Of a DNA stretch of 64,000 nucleotides, positions 36,533-44,418 are shown in pieces. Made by a program: the position numbers and the translations under genes. Positions within the stretch are counted from its first letter, which is position 1. Every line of letters begins with the position of its first letter. This DNA comes from Microbacterium sp. cf046 (lineage in GTDB: Bacteria; Actinomycetota; Actinomycetes; Actinomycetales; Microbacteriaceae): positions 62,001 through 126,000 of the forward strand of contig NZ_FOZJ01000003.1 in the NCBI RefSeq assembly GCF_900114345.1. Reading direction: 5' to 3'. The notes under the pieces are model-generated. The model was not told the DNA's origin and did no database searches. It was given only the letters and a program-made list of their open reading frames with translations.

Positions 36533-37176
36533 CGGTAAAACAGACGCCGTCGATCCTGGAGCCGACGATCGTCTTTGATCGCGCATTACTGCTCCTCGTT
36601 GAGGGCCCCGACGACCAAGCGTTCGCGGTGCAGCAGATCATGAGGTTCTCGGACGGCCTGGAATGGCATGTCCACTTCATGACTGGGAACAGCACGGATT
36701 GGGTCGACTTCATCACGCTTGCCCTAGACAGCGATCAATTCGACGATGTCGGCCGTGCCATCGGCATCGTGCTCGACGCCGACACCAGTGCGGCGTCGGT
36801 GGCCACGAAGGCATCTTCCATGCTCAAGAGGGCCGGGTTATCAGCCCCCGCCAAGCACGGCGAGATAGTTGGCTCCGGCGTGAAATCGGGGTTCTTTGTA
36901 ATGCCCGATGGTACTGCAACCGGGGCGCTCGAGGAGTTGCTGATAGGCAGTTTTGACGAGGGGCGGCTCGCACTCGCACAGAGCTACATCGGTGATGTGG
37001 CCGATCAGTATGAACCGCCGAAGAATCGTGTTAAGGGCGTTGTGCAAGCATATTTCGCGGGGCAGCGCGACCATGTGAAGTCGATACCGGTCGCCGTGCA
37101 AAAGCAAACCGTGATCCCCCGAGAGCACGAAGTATTCTCCAGCTTCCAGCAGTTCCTTAAGGACCTGGCGGCGTAG
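36529..37176 (+). CDS. Stand-alone TOPRIM-domain protein (DUF3226-like), putative nuclease partner
   Basis: A 215-residue protein, coupled to the ATPase by ATGA. The TOPRIM signs are 'LLLLVEGPDDQ' with Glu25 (E-G-x-D-D) and 'IGIVLDADTSAAS' with D83-x-D85, followed by 'SGFFVMPDGTATGALEELL'. This is the layout of DUF3226-type proteins that accompany OLD-like ATPases. TOPRIM nucleases cut DNA or RNA with Mg. It is shorter than the DUF4435 partner (AriB) of PARIS, and no other domain is seen. With the ATPase it forms the candidate defence module of this element. DUF assignment is from memory of motifs only. Confidence 0.75.
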   Translation: MTVKQTPSILEPTIVFDRALLLLVEGPDDQAFAVQQIMRFSDGLEWHVHFMTGNSTDWVDFITLALDSDQFDDVGRAIGIVLDADTSAASVATKASSMLKRAGLSAPAKHGEIVGSGVKSGFFVMPDGTATGALEELLIGSFDEGRLALAQSYIGDVADQYEPPKNRVKGVVQAYFAGQRDHVKSIPVAVQKQTVIPREHEVFSSFQQFLKDLAA

Positions 37177-37508
37177 CCGCTGCTTGACTTGAATCTGCAA
37201 CATAACTCGGGACTCCCCACGCCTGGCGGTGGCAAGGAATCGCGGAGCGATTCCGCGGCAGCATCGAAGGTTGGCGCTGAGCAATACGCCGCATCTGTTG
37301 ACTGACTGCTGATCATTCTGCTTTACTGATCGAGAACTCGCGTTTGATGGAAACCGTACCCAAGTCCTAGCGAGTGCGAACAAAATCTGAGGAAGCCCTT
37401 GCTTGGGAGGGCTGCGCGGCACCATCGGCCGGTGTCTGGAAACAATCGCGCGAAACTACATGACCTGTTGGGCCGCCCTTGTCGGCATGCCCTCAGAACA
37501 GGTCAAAC
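37177..37508. other. Noncoding segment of the element, possible replication origin
   Basis: About 330 bp without a convincing gene. It has two hairpins: GGAATCGC-GGA-GCGATTCC (37236-37254) and AGCCCT-N8-AGGGCT (37394-37413). Their position just upstream of the HUH Rep gene is where a rolling-circle double-strand origin would lie. The first could instead terminate the ATPase-TOPRIM transcript. Confidence 0.35.
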
Positions 37509-38285
37509 GTGGCTCCTCAGGATCCTTCGTATCTCGCACCGCTCACCCGGCTGGACGCGGGGTGGTCATTCACACTCGTCCCCGCTGCAGCAGAGGGTGG
37601 CGGCTCCTTCCGCGCATCCGTTCGGCGTGTTCCCGAGTACGTTGCGCGGGGTGAGGCGGCGGACCCGGACCGCGCCGCATCAGAGGCGGCTCGTCGTGCG
37701 CGCACGCGCCTGCGGCGGTATTGCGCCGCGAACGTCCTGAATCGTCTGGGGACGCTCACCTACCGTGGCGACGGCAACCGTGACGAGGCGCTGATCCGTG
37801 AGCACCTTGGGCAGTTCTTCCGGGATCTCCGGGGTCGGCTCGGCGGCAACCCTCTCCCGTATGCGTGGGTTCCCGAGTGGCACAACACCGACCACGGGCT
37901 GCACGCGCATTTCGCTGTCGGTCGCTTCATTAAGCGCGGCACGATCGAGGCGGCGTGGCCGCACGGGTTCGTGTCGATCAAGCTGCTGAGCAACCTGCCG
38001 GTGGGCTCGACCTCGCTCACTGAGGCTCGTATCGCGGGTGGCTACCTTGCGAAGTACGTCTCGAAGTCTTTCGGTGACTCTGTCGTCCGGGAACTCGGGG
38101 CGCACCGGTACGACGTCGCCGAGGGGTTCCAACCCGCCGAGATCCGCTTCACCGGCACCAGTCGCGGTGACGTGCTAAATCAAGCGTCGGAACACCTGCA
38201 CGCTGCGCCTGCCGTGATCTGGGACTCGTCCGAGTCCGCGGATTGGCAGGGACCGCAGACGGTCTGGGCGCAGTGGGGGCGGTGA
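37509..38285 (+). CDS. HUH-type rolling-circle Rep-like protein
   Basis: A 258-residue protein. I chose GTG 37509 (AACAGG upstream) over a TTG at 37479. The central region has a His-rich HUH motif, 'HGLHAHFAVG' (H132-A-H134), and the downstream Tyr motif 'YLAKYVSK' (Y179/Y183), both typical of Rep and relaxase endonucleases that nick DNA and form a 5'-phosphotyrosine bond. The strands 'GTLTYRGDGNRDEALIREHLGQFFRDLRGRL' resemble the start of REP_ORF2-G2P-like replication proteins. It probably lets the excised circle replicate. It is followed by a small ORF in overlap (TGATG). Confidence 0.75.
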   Translation: MAPQDPSYLAPLTRLDAGWSFTLVPAAAEGGGSFRASVRRVPEYVARGEAADPDRAASEAARRARTRLRRYCAANVLNRLGTLTYRGDGNRDEALIREHLGQFFRDLRGRLGGNPLPYAWVPEWHNTDHGLHAHFAVGRFIKRGTIEAAWPHGFVSIKLLSNLPVGSTSLTEARIAGGYLAKYVSKSFGDSVVRELGAHRYDVAEGFQPAEIRFTGTSRGDVLNQASEHLHAAPAVIWDSSESADWQGPQTVWAQWGR

Positions 38286-38479
38286 TGGGCGCTCTGGATC
38301 CTTCGGCTCTCGCCGCGTGGGTGGTGCGGTCGTGTGAGGCTCAGGGCGTGCCTGTGTTCGTGTCGGATCCGAACCTCTTATCGCAGGTGCGGGCGCTGAT
38401 AGGGGCCGGCGAGCCGGCGGCGGGGCCCCGCCGGGGCGTCCGCCGGGCGGCGGCCCCTACAGCACCCACTCCGGGATAA
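38285..38479 (+). CDS. Small hypothetical protein of the element
   Basis: A 64-residue frame whose ATG overlaps the Rep stop (TGATG). The first 40 residues ('LDPSALAAWVVRSCEAQGVPVFVSDPNLLSQVRAL') look like a compact helical domain; the tail is Ala/Pro/Arg rich. It overlaps the end of the convergent recombinase by 23 bases. It could be a recombination directionality factor or a Rep accessory protein; no family recognised. Confidence 0.5.
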   Translation: MGALDPSALAAWVVRSCEAQGVPVFVSDPNLLSQVRALIGAGEPAAGPRRGVRRAAAPTAPTPG

Positions 38480-39854
38480 CCCGGTCGGGATCGAATCGAC
38501 CCAGTCGCGTCGCGGGCATGATCGTCGCGTAGTCCACGACCGCCCTCATGATCGCGTGCTGACGTTCCAGATTCATACCCGCCCACGCGTCTCGCAGCGC
38601 CGCACCCTGGCCGACGATCTGCTCAAGCGTGCTCGAGCCCGACACTCGGGCGAGCTGCTGTTCGGTCGCGGTGATCTGGTGCTCGAGGGGGTCGCGTGCG
38701 GCCTTCCACTCCATCCGCGAGATCTCACCCGCGGCGAACATCTCGCTGAGATCCTTCATGCGCGCTTGCAGCTTGTCGCGCTTGCTGGACAACTCGCCGT
38801 GCTCCGCATCGTCGTCACGCTGATCCGTGAGCACCGCCTCCATGTCGGGTGTATCAAGTCGGAACAGCACGGCGGCAGTAAGCAACTCCTCGACCGGCGG
38901 GGCCGTGACGGTTACTCCGCCGCATCCGCGGTGGTCGGCTCCCGACATGCAAACGTACCGGCGCTCCGCACCGCGCGCCGATGAGTACAGGCGTCCTTGG
39001 CATTTGCCGCACCGCAGCATCCCCGACAAGAGGTAGCGGCGCGGCGCTCTCCGCCCCGCTGCCTGCTTGGTCGCGGACACACTCAAGATCTGCTGATGCT
39101 GCTCGAGCGTGATGATCGGCTTCCACACGGCGGTCGCGACCGCCACACCGTGGTGAGACCGTAGCCCCGCGATCCTGGGCGCGCGCAAGATCCCGCGAAC
39201 AGTCGTCGAACGCCACGCGGACCCGCTCGAGGTCGGGATCTCGCGCTCCGCAAGCTTGGCGGCGATCGAGCGCGCCGATTCACCGGCGATGTATCGGCCC
39301 GCGATCTCGCGGATGATCTCCGCCTCCACCGGGTTCACCGTGATCTTGTCTGCCTCGTACCCGAACGGTCGGTTCGCGCCGCCGCCCGGCTGGCCAAGCT
39401 CCGCGTTCTGACGTGCTTTCCGCCGCAGCCGCTCGGACTTCCGGCCCGACTCCTTCGCCGCGAACGCTGCGAAGATCCGCGCCATGAACAATCCGTCATC
39501 GTTTCCTAGGTCTACGTCCGCCGTCACGGTCGCAACCTGGCGCACACCCGCCGCCTCGCATGTCGCCGCGAACTCCTCGAGCTCAATCGGACGGCGCGTG
39601 AGCCGGTCCATGTTGTACACGACAACGGCATCCCTCAATCCGTCCCGGATATCGGCCATCATGCGCGTGTACTCGGGTCGCTTCTTGCCTGAGTAGGCGG
39701 ACACGTCGTTATCGACGTACTCCGCGCCTACCTGCCAGCCGCGCTCCGCGGCAAGCTTCCGACAGTCCTCCAGCTGCCGCTGCACACCAAGAGCCTGGCC
39801 GGTAGGGTCCGAAGAGATCCGCGCATAGATCGCCGCTGAGCGGGGTGTGTTCAT
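38457..39854 (-). CDS. Large serine recombinase (integrase)
   Basis: A 465-residue recombinase. The N-terminal resolvase domain has the catalytic Ser14 in Y-x-R-x-S (YARIS) and Arg residues in 'YNMDRLTRRP'. The recombinase domain follows ('RPFGYEADKITVNPVEAEIIREI'), then the zinc ribbon ('GMLRCGKCQGRLY...C...C') and a C-terminal coiled coil near residues 345-400. The layout is that of phage-type large serine integrases. Its ATG lies 25 bp inside the right boundary, as expected for an integrase next to attP. When integrated, its upstream DNA is the HNH remnant rather than element sequence. Confidence 0.9.
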   Translation of the reverse strand: MNTPRSAAIYARISSDPTGQALGVQRQLEDCRKLAAERGWQVGAEYVDNDVSAYSGKKRPEYTRMMADIRDGLRDAVVVYNMDRLTRRPIELEEFAATCEAAGVRQVATVTADVDLGNDDGLFMARIFAAFAAKESGRKSERLRRKARQNAELGQPGGGANRPFGYEADKITVNPVEAEIIREIAGRYIAGESARSIAAKLAEREIPTSSGSAWRSTTVRGILRAPRIAGLRSHHGVAVATAVWKPIITLEQHQQILSVSATKQAAGRRAPRRYLLSGMLRCGKCQGRLYSSARGAERRYVCMSGADHRGCGGVTVTAPPVEELLTAAVLFRLDTPDMEAVLTDQRDDDAEHGELSSKRDKLQARMKDLSEMFAAGEISRMEWKAARDPLEHQITATEQQLARVSGSSTLEQIVGQGAALRDAWAGMNLERQHAIMRAVVDYATIMPATRLGRFDPDRVIPEWVL

Positions 39855-39884
39855 ACGGTCATATTACGAACGTGTGAGCAACGG

Positions 39885-40059
39885 CGTCCTCCTCTGCTGG
39901 TTCCATCACCGCACGATCGACTCAGGCGGGTGGCGGATACGGATGGTCGACGGCATCCCGTATGTGCGAGGCCCCTCCTGGTGGGACGCGAGCGCGAGGT
40001 GGCGACCGGCGACGAAGTCGCCGACGCGCAGACGCGATGCGATGGTGCTCCGAACGTGA
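39885..40059 (+). pseudogene. 13E12/DUF222 HNH endonuclease, 3' part
   Basis: The missing end of the gene broken at 35375. It starts in frame with VLLCWFHHRTID (last HNH residues) and continues 'WRIRMVDGIPYVRGPSWWD', the conserved 13E12 tail, to TGA 40059. A start at 39847 inside the element is possible on paper but would give only a fragment. Confidence 0.9.
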
Positions 40060-40136
40060 CCCGACGCGGTCCTAGGTCTCATGCAGGTCGAGGGCTAGCC
40101 TGGCGCAACGCGAACCCGCCGGTTCTCGCTGCCGTC

Positions 40137-40997
40137 TCACCGGTTCCAGATCGACACCACCGCGACCACGAAGGCCGGCAGCGCGGCCAGCACCGCCACG
40201 ATGAGCAGAACCCGCCCGACGATGACTCCGCCGCGGAAGCCCACAAGCGCCAGGAACCATGGAAGCAGGCGCGGGAAGACCGCCGTCACCAGCGCCCCGA
40301 ACGCGACCACGACGCCGATCGGGAACAGCACCACCGCGGGCAGCAGCAGCGCACCGGTGGCCGGCCAGTTCCGGCGACTCATGAGCGGCAGGCTCCGGCT
40401 CAGCCGCGCCGCGAGAGCGGCGAGAGCGGCGCCCTGAAGCACGGCCAGCGCGGAGAACAGAAGGACCGACAGCCAGCCCGGCCCGACGCGGTCGAAGTCG
40501 ATGTTGTCGACTCGGAGCGGGTCGATGAACGGCGACACCGTGACCAGGAGGACCACACCGAATGTCGGACCCCCGAGCCGCCCACGCGGGAGCCACGGTG
40601 CGACCAGCAGATAGAGCGCAGCCGACGCGAACGCGAACGGCAGCGCTCCGAAGATCAGGTACGCCAGCGTGCCCATCGGCGTGATGTCGCCGACGATCGC
40701 CTGCGCCTCGGTGAGTCGGCCGGTCGCGTCGGGCGATGTGACGGCGAGCAGTCGCATCACGAGCCGCCCGCCCGCCCCGGTCACGAACACGCCCGTCGCG
40801 GTCCCGATCACGACGAACACCGTCGCCCACCAGAGGTAGTACCTGAGCCCCTCCAGATGGCGTCGGCCGCCGGATGCCGAGGCCGGCGACTCGGGCGCGA
40901 CCAGACGCTCGCCTCCCCAGAGCACGACCGCGGTCATGGCAAGGGCGAGCAGGACGACGCACACGATGATCAGCGGCATCCGACCCCGTTTCGCCAC
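40137..40997 (-). CDS. Conserved membrane protein, unknown function
   Basis: A 286-residue protein with about seven hydrophobic segments: an N-terminal helix at 8-28, then 'YYLWWATVFVVIGTATGVFV', 'LAYLIFGALPFAFASAALYLLV' and further helices to the C-terminus. No cofactor or transport motif is recognised. It lies 50 bases downstream of the MFS gene on the same strand and may be cotranscribed. Confidence 0.75.
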   Translation of the reverse strand: MAKRGRMPLIIVCVVLLALAMTAVVLWGGERLVAPESPASASGGRRHLEGLRYYLWWATVFVVIGTATGVFVTGAGGRLVMRLLAVTSPDATGRLTEAQAIVGDITPMGTLAYLIFGALPFAFASAALYLLVAPWLPRGRLGGPTFGVVLLVTVSPFIDPLRVDNIDFDRVGPGWLSVLLFSALAVLQGAALAALAARLSRSLPLMSRRNWPATGALLLPAVVLFPIGVVVAFGALVTAVFPRLLPWFLALVGFRGGVIVGRVLLIVAVLAALPAFVVAVVSIWNR

Positions 40998-41047
40998 GTC
41001 CGACGGCCCACACGAACCCTACTGCGGCGACCCTCCCCGCTGTCGGT

Positions 41048-42493
41048 CTACTCCGGCAGCGACGGATGCAGCTCCTGCGGTGCCCGCTTCGCCGGAATGA
41101 ACAGCGCCACGACGAGCGCGATGAGCGCGGCAGCCCCACCGAGGATCAGCGAGAGCGTGAAGCCGGTCGTGGTCGGCACCTGGAGGCCCTCGTACGTCAC
41201 CGAGTAGGTCGCCAGCACTGCGCCGATCACGGCGGCCGCGGTGCTGGTGCCGAGCGAGCGGAACAGCGCGTTCAGCCCGTTCGACGCACCCGTCTCGCTC
41301 TGCGGAACCGACCGCATGATGAGCATCGGCATCGAGGCGTAGCCGAAGCCGATGCCGGCTCCGATGAGGATGTTCGCGACGAGGATGTGCCACACCTCGG
41401 ATGAGAACAGCAGCGTGAACCCGTACGCGGCGATCAGCGAGATCGCACCGAGCAGCAGCAGGAGCTTGGGGCCGGTGCGGCTCGCGATGCGCCCGGCGAC
41501 GGGGGAGAGCACCATCATGACCAGCCCCGACGGCATGACGATCAGGCTCGCGGCCAGCAGTGACAGGCCGAAGCCGGCACCGGTCGCGACCGGCAGTTCG
41601 AGCATCTGCGGATAGACGACGTTCGACGCGAACAGCGAGAACCCCATCGCGATCGAGGCGATGTTGGTCAGCAGCACCGCGGGCCGCGCGGCGACCCGGA
41701 GATCCAGGAGGGGCTCGGGGATGCGCAGCTCGAACCAGCCCCACAGCAGCAGCACGACGAGTCCGCCGAGCCCGAATGCGAGCACCGGAGGTGATCCCCA
41801 GCCCCACTCGTTGCCACGGGAGATCGCGAGCAGGATGCCGATCAACCCGATCGCCAGCCCGATCGCGCCGACGTAGTCGAAGCGACCGGCCGTGCGAAGG
41901 ACGCTCACCGGGACGATCCAGAGCACGAGACCGAACACCACGACGCCAAGCGCCGCGGCCATCCAGAACAGCACATGCCAGTCGCTGCGCTCCGTGACCA
42001 GCGCGCTGATAGGCAGCCCGAGTGCGCCGCCCACGCCGAGCGTCGCGCTCATGAAGGCGATCGCCGAATCCACACGGTCCTCGTGCAGCACGTCGCGCAT
42101 GATCGAGATGCCGAGCGGCACGACGCCCACGATCGCCCCCTGCAGCGTGCGCCCCACGATGATCCCGATGATCCCGGGCGAGAGCGCCGCGATGACCGAG
42201 CCGACGACCATGACTGCGACCAGCACCAGCACGATGCGGCGTTTGCCGTACATGTCGCCTAGCCGGCCCGAGATCGGCGTGATCACCGCCGCTGCGAGCA
42301 GCGTGGAGGTGACCACCCACGCGGTGTCTTCGCGGCTCGCGTTCAGCAGCTCGGGCAGCTTCGACTGGATCGGCACCATGAGCGTGAACATGAACGACGA
42401 GCACAGGCCGGCGGTCGCCAGCACGGCGATGATCGCGCCCTGGCTCGGCATCCGGGTGAGGCGTTTTCGTGCGTCCTCGTCCCGTGATCCCAT
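41048..42493 (-). CDS. MFS exporter, DHA2-like
   Basis: A 481-residue protein with 12-14 helices. Motif A is 'GRLGDMYGKRR' after helix 2, motif B-like 'GRTLQGAIVG' in helix 4, and 'FMSATLGVGGALGLPISAL' is an antiporter-type motif C. Probably a proton-driven drug exporter. It is a separate protein from the exporter at 4547. It is divergent from the GNAT gene, and the gap carries a copy of the palindromic repeat found in GH43. Confidence 0.85.
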   Translation of the reverse strand: MGSRDEDARKRLTRMPSQGAIIAVLATAGLCSSFMFTLMVPIQSKLPELLNASREDTAWVVTSTLLAAAVITPISGRLGDMYGKRRIVLVLVAVMVVGSVIAALSPGIIGIIVGRTLQGAIVGVVPLGISIMRDVLHEDRVDSAIAFMSATLGVGGALGLPISALVTERSDWHVLFWMAAALGVVVFGLVLWIVPVSVLRTAGRFDYVGAIGLAIGLIGILLAISRGNEWGWGSPPVLAFGLGGLVVLLLWGWFELRIPEPLLDLRVAARPAVLLTNIASIAMGFSLFASNVVYPQMLELPVATGAGFGLSLLAASLIVMPSGLVMMVLSPVAGRIASRTGPKLLLLLGAISLIAAYGFTLLFSSEVWHILVANILIGAGIGFGYASMPMLIMRSVPQSETGASNGLNALFRSLGTSTAAAVIGAVLATYSVTYEGLQVPTTTGFTLSLILGGAAALIALVVALFIPAKRAPQELHPSLPE

Positions 42494-42510
42494 CCTTCGA
42501 GGCTAGTGCC

Positions 42511-42548
42511 GCGTCAGCGGGGCAGGGGTCTGGGGCGGAGCCCCAGAT
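42511..42548 (-). repeat. Palindromic repeat, intergenic copy D
   Basis: Read on the minus strand it is TGGGGCTCCGCCCCAGACCC followed by CTGCCCCGCTGACGC, matching GH43 copy C at nearly every base. It lies in the gap between the divergent MFS and GNAT genes. Confidence 0.85.
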
Positions 42549-42622
42549 GGATCGGCGCGCAGAGCGGGTGAGGGTGGCTCTGACAGAACCCCTTCCGCGG
42601 CTCGCGCGAGTAGCGTGGTCGC

Positions 42623-43336
42623 ATGGCCGCACCCGCCTCCGAGAGCCGCATCGAGATCCGCCCGCTGGAGACGATCGAGCAGATCCACGAAGCGGCCGCC
42701 GTCCTGCGTGAAGTCTGGGTGGGCGACAACGACGCCCTGCCGCCGAACCTCATGCGCGCGCTCGCGCATGCCGGCAACTACGTCGTCGGGCTGTACGAGG
42801 ACGACCGCATGGTCGGAGCATCCATCGCCTTCTTCGCCCCGCCTGCCGCGCGCTCGATGCACTCCCACATCACCGGGGTGCTGCCGGGCCTGCAGAGCCA
42901 CGGCCTCGGCCGCGTGCTGAAGCGGCACCAGCGCGACTGGGCGTTCGCCCGCGACGTGGGCCACATCACGTGGACCTTCGATCCGCTCGTGGCCCGCAAC
43001 GCCCACTTCAACCTCCGCGTGCTCGGAACTCGGGTCACCGAATACCTCGTCGATCACTACGGGCCGATGGACGACGGCGTCAACCGCGGCGACGAGACCG
43101 ACCGACTCATGGTCACGTGGGCGCTCGCCGCCCCGCCGGCTCCGACTCCGGCTGATGACGAGGTGGTCGCCTCGGTCGCGATTCCGCACGACATCGAGAG
43201 CATCAGGCGCGAATCGCCGACGGATGCCGCAGCCTGGCGCATCCGCGTGCGCGAAGAGTTCCTCGCCCGGCTCGCCGAAGGACTCGTGGTCGGCGGCTTC
43301 GACGACGACCGCGGGTACCTGTTCGTCCGGCCGTGA
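42623..43336 (+). CDS. GNAT-superfamily acyltransferase (COG3375-like)
   Basis: A 237-residue protein. The GNAT core has 'SHITGVLPGLQSHGLGRVLKRHQRDWA' (acyl-CoA pyrophosphate loop) and the family-specific 'TFDPLVARNAHFNLRVLGTRV'. It is leaderless: TAGCGT ends six bases before the ATG. In other bacteria, proteins of this type sit beside N-succinylamino-acid racemases and make the succinyl-amino-acid substrate. A racemase/OSBS homologue is 1.9 kb downstream here. The link is inference. Confidence 0.7.
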   Translation: MAAPASESRIEIRPLETIEQIHEAAAVLREVWVGDNDALPPNLMRALAHAGNYVVGLYEDDRMVGASIAFFAPPAARSMHSHITGVLPGLQSHGLGRVLKRHQRDWAFARDVGHITWTFDPLVARNAHFNLRVLGTRVTEYLVDHYGPMDDGVNRGDETDRLMVTWALAAPPAPTPADDEVVASVAIPHDIESIRRESPTDAAAWRIRVREEFLARLAEGLVVGGFDDDRGYLFVRP

Positions 43337-43348
43337 CCACTCACTCCT

Positions 43349-43430
43349 CGCGAACCCACATCCTCCCCGCGAACCCACGCGCCCCGGGGCACATGACCAT
43401 GTGGGCTGGCGGCGAGCGCGTGGGTTCGGC
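43349..43430. repeat. Four-arm GAACCCACA repeat, copy 1
   Basis: CGCGAACCCACAT (43349), CGCGAACCCACGCG (43368-43381), then the reverse arms CATGTGGGC (43399) and CGCGTGGGTTCG (43417-43428). The outer 12-base arms are exact complements. It has the same arm order as at 53216-53297. Confidence 0.75.
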
Positions 43431-43487
43431 GGGAATCATCCGAGGGATGGCCGAGCCGGCGGGTCCGGGGCTCCTAGGCTGGCGCCC

Positions 43488-44393
43488 ATGCCCGACTACC
43501 GCGCCCACTTCGACTTCGACATCCGCTTCGCCAACGGCGGCGGCCTGACCGGCGAGGCCTTCCGCCTCGACGTGCCATCGGCCGACATCTCCCAGCGCGA
43601 CCTCGAGTTGCTGCTCGTCGGCCACCTCGGACTCACGCTGGTCGGCTCCGTCGCGATCACCGGTCTCGAGATCGTGGAGGAGCCGCATCGCGGCAGTCGG
43701 GGGGTGGATGCCGCCACCTCGGGCGACCGCCGCGTGATCGACCTCAGTCACCCGATCCGCGCCGGACTGATCACCTACCCCGGCCTGCCCGCGCCGACGA
43801 TCACGCCGCACCTCACGCGCGAGGACTCACGCGCGAAGTACGCCCCCGGCACCGAGTTCGCCATGGACATCCTCACCATGATCGGCAACACGGGCACCTA
43901 CCTCGACAGCCCGTTCCACCGCTACGCCGAAGGACCGGATCTGGCAGGTCTCGACCTGTCCACCCTCGTCGGGCTGCGCGCCGAGGTCTTCCACCTCGAG
44001 GACGCGTGGGACGCCACCAGCCGCGGCATCCGTCCCGATGTGCTCGCCGATCGGGACGTGCGCGGTGCGGCGGTGCTGCTGCACACCGGATGGGACCGCT
44101 GGTTCGGCGCGCCGGAGTACGGCCACGGCGCGCCCTTCCTGACGCGCGAAGGCGCGCAGTGGCTCATCGAGGCGGGTGCGGTGCTCGTCGGCATCGACTC
44201 GCTCAACATCGACGACGCGGAGTCGGGTGGCGAGCGGCCCGCGCACTCGCTGCTGCTCGCCGCGAGTGTGCATGTCGTGGAGCACCTGACCCGGCTCGCA
44301 GACCTCCCGCCCCGCGGCGCTCGCTTCACCGCGGCTCCGCCCGCAGTCGAAGGATTCGGAACCTTCCCGGTGCGTGCGTTCGCCGAGCTCTGA
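43488..44393 (+). CDS. Cyclase-family hydrolase with extra N-terminal domain
   Basis: A 301-residue protein. The ATG at 43488 is leaderless (TAGGCT, seven bases). Residues 85-301 are a cyclase/kynurenine-formamidase domain: 'VIDLSHPIRAGLITYPG', the metal motif 'NTGTYLDSPFH' (H-x-GTHxDxPxH with first His changed) and 'LLLAASVHVVEHLTRLADLP'. Residues 1-75 form a separate alpha/beta segment of unknown role. It probably hydrolyses a cyclic amide or ester. It differs from the family member at 231. Confidence 0.75.
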   Translation: MPDYRAHFDFDIRFANGGGLTGEAFRLDVPSADISQRDLELLLVGHLGLTLVGSVAITGLEIVEEPHRGSRGVDAATSGDRRVIDLSHPIRAGLITYPGLPAPTITPHLTREDSRAKYAPGTEFAMDILTMIGNTGTYLDSPFHRYAEGPDLAGLDLSTLVGLRAEVFHLEDAWDATSRGIRPDVLADRDVRGAAVLLHTGWDRWFGAPEYGHGAPFLTREGAQWLIEAGAVLVGIDSLNIDDAESGGERPAHSLLLAASVHVVEHLTRLADLPPRGARFTAAPPAVEGFGTFPVRAFAEL

Positions 44394-44418
44394 TCCGGCG
44401 GTCGGTAGCCTTGTCGGC

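Larger units (their letters stand above)
35370..39884. mobile_element. 4.5-kb integrative element with serine recombinase, inserted in HNH gene
   Basis: Bounded by CAACGG at 35370-35375 and at 39879-39884. Removing one copy and the DNA between (4,509 bp, a multiple of three) rejoins the HNH gene in frame. The left half is clearly more AT-rich than the chromosome. Gene order is ATPase, TOPRIM, noncoding 330 bp, HUH Rep, small ORF, then the serine recombinase on the other strand, ending 25 bp from the right boundary. No conjugation genes. It looks like a minimal replicating integrative element that would need a helper for transfer. Confidence 0.85.

Noticed and set aside
40072..41139. 355-residue minus-strand frame overlapping the membrane-protein gene
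   Set aside because: Arg-rich frame-shifted shadow of the hydrophobic protein at 40137-40997.
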